Assembly: GCA_015956445.1 (NCBI GenBank)
Contig: WIUZ02000001.1
Location: forward strand, 1,488,001-1,552,000
DNA length: 64,000 nucleotides
DNA from: Thelephora terrestris
Taxonomy: Eukaryota > Basidiomycota > Agaricomycetes > Thelephorales > Thelephoraceae
Direction of reading: 5' to 3'
In this document: in pieces, positions 58,234 to 64,000 of the stretch
How positions within the stretch are numbered: position 1 is the first letter of the stretch
How the letters are laid out: the number at the start of each line of letters is the position of its first letter
Made by a program: the position numbers and the translations under genes
Notes under the pieces: model-generated
Seen by the model: the letters and a program-made list of their open reading frames with translations, nothing else
Databases searched by the model: none
Told to the model about the DNA's origin: nothing

Positions 58234-59111
58234 CCCCCACCAGATCGTGGGAGGACGAATAAGAAGAGGATGTTTGGGCGTGTTAGGATTCGAAGCTGTT
58301 GCCCGTTCAGGAAAAGTTTCTCACGAACCTCAGATCGTCGACTTGAACACGACCCGGCCACCAGGCCCGAACATTGCTGGACACAACTGGCCCAGCCAAA
58401 CTTCACTCCAGAGGACTCCAGAGTCTCCCTTCGGGTTATGGGTTTTTAAAGTGAAGCTCAACCTCTGACTTCGGAGGGCTCTGATATGCAAAAATGCGCC
58501 ACAGGCCGATGTTGACATGCAATCCGTTACCTTATTGTCCGTGGGTAACGCGTGGCTTTCGTGCAGCGAGGACAAAATCCAACGTTATTCGATGTATTCA
58601 GAGGGTCCCCTTGGTGGCCGACCGCCTACTGGAACTCGTTATCAGTTCACCGGCGCCCTCTGAATACTGGGAGTCGTAACATTTTTGGAGGCAGAGCGGA
58701 ACGTTAGAGATTAAATATCGAAGAAACCACGAGATCCAAATGCAATTAAGTAAATGACGAGAGGATGCCAGATGTTGTACATAATAGGAGGAGTACATGA
58801 TCGTAAGGGTACATACACATACAAGCACACATAGACCAAAACTACATACAAATAAGCTGAAGAGATAATAATATTATGCAGGAAAGGTATTAAAAGCGCA
58901 TGGAATAATTGATTAGCAGCGGTCGATGGGGAATCACCCTGCGGTCCTGGGAGGGGTAGAGTACACAATCGTGGAGCGCACTGACGTTCAGCAGGGGGTG
59001 AGGAGGGGGTTGCAAATGACACAATTGCCACAATTCGACTCGAATATCCGTATGGGGTTGCGCACTGGCAGTGACATCATTCTGCAAAGTTTGGGAAGCG
59101 ACAGCGTTAAT
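58234..59111. other. Gene-poor stretch, no supported ORF
   Basis: 878 nt upstream of the PIG-Y-like gene. The right part is A/T-rich with TATATA-like and CACATACA-type simple runs (58800-58900). Short frames show no motif. Confidence 0.4.
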
Positions 59112-59419
59112 TCACCGGTTACCAAGATGGAGGGGCGAATCGATCTCACCTCCTACACAGTGTAGACTTGCACCCTGTCACAAGCGAAAACAAACCGTGA
59201 GCAAACCGCCGCAAAACGGAGGTAACAAAATGGCACGTACCAATAGCGTGCTCATGCCTTCTGCTGAATAAGCAATCTGGCTTGAGGCAATCCTGCAGAC
59301 GGGTCGACACAGGATCGAAATGGCCGCAGGTGGTGTAGTAGCGACCGTCGATGATCTATAATCGGTTAGTCGACGTTGACTAAAGCATGCGAAAACGGAG
59401 AACAAACGTTGTGACACAT
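59112..59419 (-). CDS. Small Cys-rich fungal orphan (CGHF..C..C motif)
   Basis: A first exon of four codons (MCHN, 59419-59408) followed by an intron of about 52 nt leads into a central exon starting at 59355. That exon reads IIDGRYYTTCGHFDPVSTRL and then QDCLKPDCLFSAE. The pattern Tyr-x-x-CGHF, Arg-x-x-DC, C-L/F-S-x is one I recall from many short uncharacterised agaricomycete proteins, which often open with MC and have further C-x-x-C pairs. Here the 3' exon (a GTACGT donor and GACAG acceptor, then GASLHC) does not give the expected second Cys group in phase, so the gene may be diverged or decayed. Function is unknown. A zinc-bound knot is an inference from the Cys/His spacing. Confidence 0.45.
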
Positions 59420-60466
59420 TTTCACGAGGTTCCAATTTTGAGAGTAGAAAGGTGATAAAGATAGCAAGTGGTCCAAGTGCGAGGGGTGCGAGTCTGTAGA
59501 GTGGGTCGAGGAAAAATCAAACCGATGGCGGGCTTTATAGGGAGGAACACAACGAAGTTCAAGCGCGACGGAATAAACTCCGTTCGAGGTGCACATGCAC
59601 CTACCGGTAAGTGAATGGGTCTGGCTGTAGGGATGTGGGACAAGTGAAAGCAGAGGCACCGAGTCGTTCAGGCAATTTCCCTGTCAGTTTCAGATTCCCT
59701 CATGAGCCCTCCATCACCTCTGTAAAAGCGGCAGCAGTCTCTTCATAACCCAATCATTTGAAAGGGGCAATGAATCGGGAATGTTTTGCCAATTTCGAGC
59801 GAAGAGAGGGCCTGACTTTAGCCGGCGCAGGAAGCAGGTTGACAGAAAGGACGACCGTCCCAGGCGACCGGAGGAGCTAGATTGAAACGCCAACATGAGT
59901 GTCATGGGATAAAAAATTATCTACTTACTTCGTTCGCCGGGGTTCCGACGAAGGGCATCCACCAGAGGTGCGTGGCGGACATGCGGTATGCAACGTTGCA
60001 GCAGCCTGGCAAATAAGCGTACAGCAGGATCCGTTCCATCTCGGACAGAAGCGTGTCTAAATCGTCAAGTCGAGTGGAGAAGAAACGGCCCTCGGCTGAT
60101 GGGCGTCTTTGAGCCAGTGAAAGGCTATTTCATCGGAGATCCATGAAAAACGCGTACGAGGCCACTTGCGGATCTGGATTAAGGTGTTGAATTCACTACC
60201 ATTTTCTCGTCTTCCTAGCTCTAGAATCTGCCGAGATTTTGATTATATGAATCTCGGAAGCGAGGATATACCACTTGGTGTCCCGAGAGATTGGTGGCAC
60301 CGATAGTTCTGGTAAGGGGCGTGGCAATTACAGCCTCCGCAGTGCACGGTCACAGAAATTGTCTGATATTAGGTTTCAAAAGTTGTCTGTTCGGGCGTGA
60401 TCAACGGGTGGTGGAAATTTATGGTATAGATGCGTGTGGTAGAATACCACATGAATGTCCGCGTGC
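59420..60466. other. 1 kb with an unassigned minus-strand exon candidate
   Basis: On the minus strand around 59935-60075 a short open segment reads RDGTDPAVRLFARLLQRC with IPHVRHAPLVDALRRNPG in one frame, bounded by a TTTAG acceptor and a GTAAGT donor. This looks like a real exon of an unidentified gene. A second candidate exon follows the CAATCTAG acceptor near 59880. I could not connect them to a start codon or to a known family. Confidence 0.35.
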
Positions 60467-61077
60467 TTAGGCGCCTCGTCGTCGGATTTCTTGAACGAGC
60501 TGCACCTTTTGTCTGACCTGTGCCCCGGAACAGAGGGAGTGAGACATTAAAAACAGCACCTGTTTGGGTGCACAACGTACGTGGTCAGCAAACCGCCTCC
60601 TCCACCTCTCGCTCTCCAGCCTACGGCGTTTAACACCCTTCTTTTCGTGTCGCATATTTGCCATGTAATCCTGCCTCACTTTGTTTCTCCGGACCCGTGA
60701 TTCAAGCATGGAGTGTGCTTTTGCAACAGAAGTATCTGAGAGGTCTTTCCTGACCGGAATGCTTCGGCCTGTGAAAATGATCACTGAGCCGGTGTCGGAA
60801 GTGAATGGGTAAAGGGCATGCCTGCATATGTGTTATTCGGTGGAGTGAGGGAGGCGATAGTCTTCTTGTGCTGCGCCAGCCATGCCTCATCTGGGGACTG
60901 TGCACTCAGCTTTGTCCGGGCGGAGGTGGCATCGACATTGTCAAGTAACCTGCTCCAAAAGGGTTTGCCTGAGGGGGTTTCATTGGTCGAGAGCCGGCGT
61001 AACGTTGCGCTGGCTGTTGCACAGGGTCGGACAACGGAGGAAAGCGCGCTGAAGTACTGCCTGGCGAGTGCGGACAT
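60467..61077 (-). CDS. MRP21: Mitochondrial ribosomal protein bS21m
   Basis: Small-subunit mitoribosomal protein. The start at 61077 (MSALARQYFSALSSVVRPCA) gives a mitochondrial presequence rich in Ala, Ser and Arg. A linker, WSRLLDNVDATSARTKLSAQ, and TPPNNTYA lead across an intron into FTGRSIPVRKDLSDTSVAKA, then RRNKVRQDYMANMRHEKKGV and KRRRLESERWRRRFADHV. A second intron joins RQKVQLVQEIRRRGA, with the stop at 60467. The GRS.PV...D...A...L..R.N.VR and KGVKRRRL.SERWRRRF blocks are diagnostic of fungal S21m. It shares a 68-nt promoter with GIR2. Confidence 0.93.
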
Positions 61078-61145
61078 CGACGTCGAGGGCGTCACGGGTA
61101 CCTTGCCGTTTTTCCCACACAACTCTTCCGTCGTCGTGGATCATC
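61078..61145. promoter_or_regulatory. Shared divergent promoter, MRP21 / GIR2
   Basis: Only 68 nt separates the two start codons, the shortest divergent spacer among well-supported genes in the window. Confidence 0.5.
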
Positions 61146-62206
61146 ATGAGCTCCGATGTATTATTGGAGGAATTTGAGGTGCAGAAGCTAAATTATGTGC
61201 GATAATCTAGATGCTCATTCTCCGGTGCCCGCATCCAGGTCTTGGAGTCCATCTACCCAACGGAGCTCACAAGTTTGGCCATAATCTCATCTGGTTCGCC
61301 GACACAAACGGTCTAATCCTAATTTTGATCAGAAATATCTGGCACAGAGATCAGAATAAAGGTTGAGCCAGAAGAGATGCAGGAGGGGCCAGACTCAAGT
61401 AAGTCGTCCTCGGTATCCACGGTTGTGATCTGTACCAATCTGCTTACAATGTAGATTGAACAGTAAAACTAATTCTCAACTTAAAATACCCGAGCGGATA
61501 CCCGGATACTCTCCCGGAGCTCGATGCAGAACCCCTAGAGGGTGAGATAGGGGAAGAGGAACTCGTGGGCCTACTCAATGGCCTCAAAGTTCTGGTAGGC
61601 CCGCTTACATGTAACCCGGTCCACTCCTCCTGAATCACTCAGGGCGAAGAAAACGTTGGAATGGCTATGACATTTACCCTTGTTTCTCACCTTCGGGAAC
61701 AATTGGCCGAACTTGTTCTGTCCCGTGCAGAGAAAGAGCGCCATCTGTCAGCCGAAAAGGAACGGCTGGAGCTGGAGGTGGGCCTCATTCTCTCTTCGCG
61801 TGAAGGGCGCCTTACAACATCATCCGCTGTAAGGCCGAGGAAGCAAAGACAAGGGGGACGCCCGTTACGCGAGAGTCCTTTCTCGCTTGGAAAGGCAAGT
61901 TCGATCAGGAGATGGTGGCCAAGAGAGCGAAGGAACAAGGAGAAAAACTGAAGAGCCTCACCACCAAGGAGCGCGAAGAGCACAAGAGATTCCAGGGGCG
62001 GCTCACAGGTATGACCTACCTTGGCCTCCGGGGCCATGGCTGAACTGCTTTCAGGCAGACAATTATTCCAACGCAGTCAAGACTGGGCCCAGGATGAATC
62101 GCTTGAAGAGGACGGAACGTCTGTCGATGTTACCCAATACGAGCGCACACATCAAATTGAGGAAGAGAACGAAGGAAACCTCGTATATTTCAGCGATAGC
62201 GATTAA
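61146..62206 (+). CDS. GIR2: RWD-domain protein Gir2 / RWDD1
   Basis: Partner of the GTPase Rbg2 (DRG) on translating ribosomes and a Gcn1 binder that can dampen Gcn2 activation. Small exons encode MSSDVLLEEFE, then VLESIYPTELT, ISGTEIRIKVEPEEMQEGPD, KLILNLKYPSGYPDTLPELD with LEGEIGEEELVGLLNGLKVL, then ENVGMAMTFTLVSHLREQLA. This is a complete RWD domain including the YPxxxP signature (YPSGYPDTLP). The C-terminal half is charged and helical (AEKERHLSAEKERLELE; FLAWKGKFDQEMVAKRAKEQ) with GRQLFQRSQDWAQDESLEE and an acidic end, LVYFSDSD, at 62206. Layout and length match Gir2/RWDD1. Confidence 0.92.
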
Positions 62207-62331
62207 GACAACAAGAATGCGGACGAGGGGTAACGTGGTTTGTAGATATGTACACTAGTTCGAATGCCCAAAACTACCGGTGCGATAGATGGGTAAGAGA
62301 AGAAAACCGAGAGTTGCATCGAAAGAAACGA

Positions 62332-64000
62332 TTATAGTCCTGACAGAAGCCCCCCTTCGCCTTCTACACCGATAACTTCTTCATCACAACCTATGATCTC
62401 CCGGACACCGAACTGTTCCTTGCCTTCTTCTCGCAAGAATCCGTCGACTACGCCGAAAGATTTTGTGACCCTCCCCCGAATATTACCAGTCTCGTCCACA
62501 TCGATCAAATCGATTATGGCTCTGAACCATTCGAGCACTGGTTTCCTGACCCATCTCCCTAACTGCCCGTCTGAGTCGTATTCGAACCAACCGAGGTGGC
62601 CGCCTCGTCGCGTCCACGCCAGCACCAGCCAACCATTGCCTGCACAATCAGGGGGAGAGTGAGGAACAATGGGATCATCGGAGGACTGGAGTCCGAGGAA
62701 TGGTATCCGGATGTTCTGTATCACGTTGTCACTTCTAGCCCACGCGTAGTAGTCCCGGTGTGTTTTGAAGGGAAAGTGAGGTGCCGAACCACCGATGAGT
62801 TTCGTAATCGTGTTGTCAAACTCAAACATGTACGGACTGCTCATGTCGAGCATCTCGTCCAACACGTCTGCGATAGGATGATCTTCGAATTTTGCAAATG
62901 CCTTCCCATGCCGTCTGAGGACAGATTGGAGGTTGCGACCCATGGCCTTGGAATAAACCTCACGATTGAACCAATTACTTTCGAGCCTACGTTCATGGTG
63001 AGTGACAGATCGAAAGGGGGTTCACCGTTCTCACCATGTTGCATTCTGGCGCAAGTCCCAGGGCTGTGTTTTTCACATGTTAACATCGGCCCGTGGGGTG
63101 CGATAATGAAATACGCACACATCCGAGAGCGACTGCCGACACCAGCCTGCAGTTGTCGCCCTCCTCGGCCACATACCGTGTGATCACGTTGGCACCGAGG
63201 GAGAACCCTATGCCCAACAAAGGCGCCTTCGGGTATCTCGTCCTGATGTACAATACTGCGGCACGGTAGTCTTCTGTGTGCCCTGCGGAGTATAGCTGGG
63301 GACTCGTGATGGGGACGCCCGCGCCTACAAAGCATATGAACGATTAGCGGTAGGTGATATGATAGGGTTACTCTTACACCCGCGAAAGTTGACGACGACG
63401 CCCCTGAAGCCTAAACCGCCTTCGGATTTTGGGGTTACCGCGGGCGCTAAGATCGCTCTGACGTAGGATTCGTGGGAGCCTGGAATCTGTCAGCGTGATA
63501 CACTGATGATTGTCGACTATTGGCGAACCTCCCGTGAGCCCATGCGTGACAATGATAATTGGAGCATCATCTGGCACATCCTCATCATCAGGGGGCGTAA
63601 AATCCAGACCTCTGAGCCAAAGATCGGGTAAGGTCACGCGATGAGGAATAAAGTCAGTCATTGAGCCTACAGAGTGCCACCGTCGACCATTCGCAGAAGT
63701 CTCCTGCGAATGAACGTCAGAACTAGCCATGAACCTGGCGAGGCAACTGACCTATGGTAGACGACCTTGTCGACTTTTGTGAAATCGCCCGCCACACAGT
63801 ACGCAGTTTGGACGTGACCGCTAGCAAAGAAATGGGGTTTGCTATGTAACCACCCGCAGAGAAAGTGATGGACGTACTTGTGCATCCACCGGGGAGGGTT
63901 ATATGGTTGATAAAGGCTCGGACATGAGCTAGACACGAAGGCATCCATCCGCATCGTCCTTTGGTCCGCTCGACTCGGTTTGATTGACAGTTCTGCTGGC
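62332..64000 (-). CDS. Alpha/beta hydrolase, Eht1/EMB8 (ABHD1/3) type, 5' end outside window
   Basis: Esterase/acyltransferase of the YMR210W/Eht1/EMB8 class (medium-chain ester synthesis or lipid hydrolysis). From the right edge the frame is already open and reads CPSLYQPYNPPRW and then FASGHVQTAY, the family GHLQT motif. LPDLWLRGLDFTPPDD and PIIIVTHGLTGGS follow. After introns come GLGFRGVVVNFRGCAGVPIT, YSAGHTEDYRAAVLYIR, and LLGIGFSLGANVITRYVAEE with the nucleophile Ser in GFSLG. The acid Asp is in LQSSDDPIVP and the His in RRGGHLGWFEYD. The tail is acidic/Gly-rich and stops at 62332. All three catalytic residues are present. The true start is probably upstream of the window, though an ATG at 63954 could also serve. 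Confidence 0.88.

Noticed and set aside
58250-58310. tRNA-like T-loop sequence (TTCGAATCC on the minus strand)
   Set aside because: No matching acceptor stem, D-arm or anticodon arm could be found around it.

Overview
The window reads as nuclear DNA of a filamentous basidiomycete, probably Agaricomycotina. Genes are dense (about 31 loci in 64 kb) and lie on both strands. Almost every conserved gene is cut by many introns of about 50 nt with GT..AG ends, so coding frames jump every 50 to 400 bases, and untranslated gaps are short. I saw no transposon, viral element, rRNA or CRISPR array. tRNAs were not searched for exhaustively. All gene models were spliced by eye from conserved protein motifs, so outer coordinates of conserved genes are good but some inner exon edges are provisional.

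Layout, left to right: a C-type cyclin (-) and eIF2B alpha GCN3 (+) as a divergent pair; a poorly resolved stretch with one weak minus-strand ORF; RNase P/MRP subunit POP4 (+); an orphan intronless ORF (+); methionine aminopeptidase MAP1 (+); glycerol-3-phosphate acyltransferase (-); a five-TOG XMAP215/Stu2-type microtubule polymerase (-); APC5 (-) divergent from NOC3 (+); a TEA-domain regulator (-) divergent from VPS23/TSG101 (+); a 1.4 kb unassigned gap; inner nuclear membrane protein Src1/Heh1 (-) divergent from xylitol dehydrogenase (+); sulfide:quinone oxidoreductase (-); a disordered orphan protein (+); a secreted, GPI-anchored cupredoxin with Met/Gly heptad repeats (+).

The right half holds a NEPRO-type nucleolar protein (-) divergent from AP-1 beta adaptin APL2 (+); OTU deubiquitinase (-) divergent from an armadillo protein like SmgGDS (+); mitoribosomal uS19m (+); a decayed amino-acid permease (+); NSA1/WDR74 (-) divergent from GID ligase subunit RMD5 (+); SFI1 (+); a PIG-Y-like protein (-); a small Cys-rich orphan in a gene-poor 2.2 kb (-); mitoribosomal bS21m (-) divergent from GIR2/RWDD1 (+); and an Eht1/EMB8-type alpha/beta hydrolase running off the right edge (-).

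Most genes are housekeeping. Themes that recur are RNA processing and ribosome assembly (POP4, NEPRO-like, NOC3, NSA1, two mitoribosomal proteins), the GCN pathway (GCN3, GIR2), and mitosis (TOG protein, APC5, SFI1). The less ordinary items are the cupredoxin repeat protein, the permease relic, a GC-AG intron in the cyclin gene, and three to four orphan ORFs.
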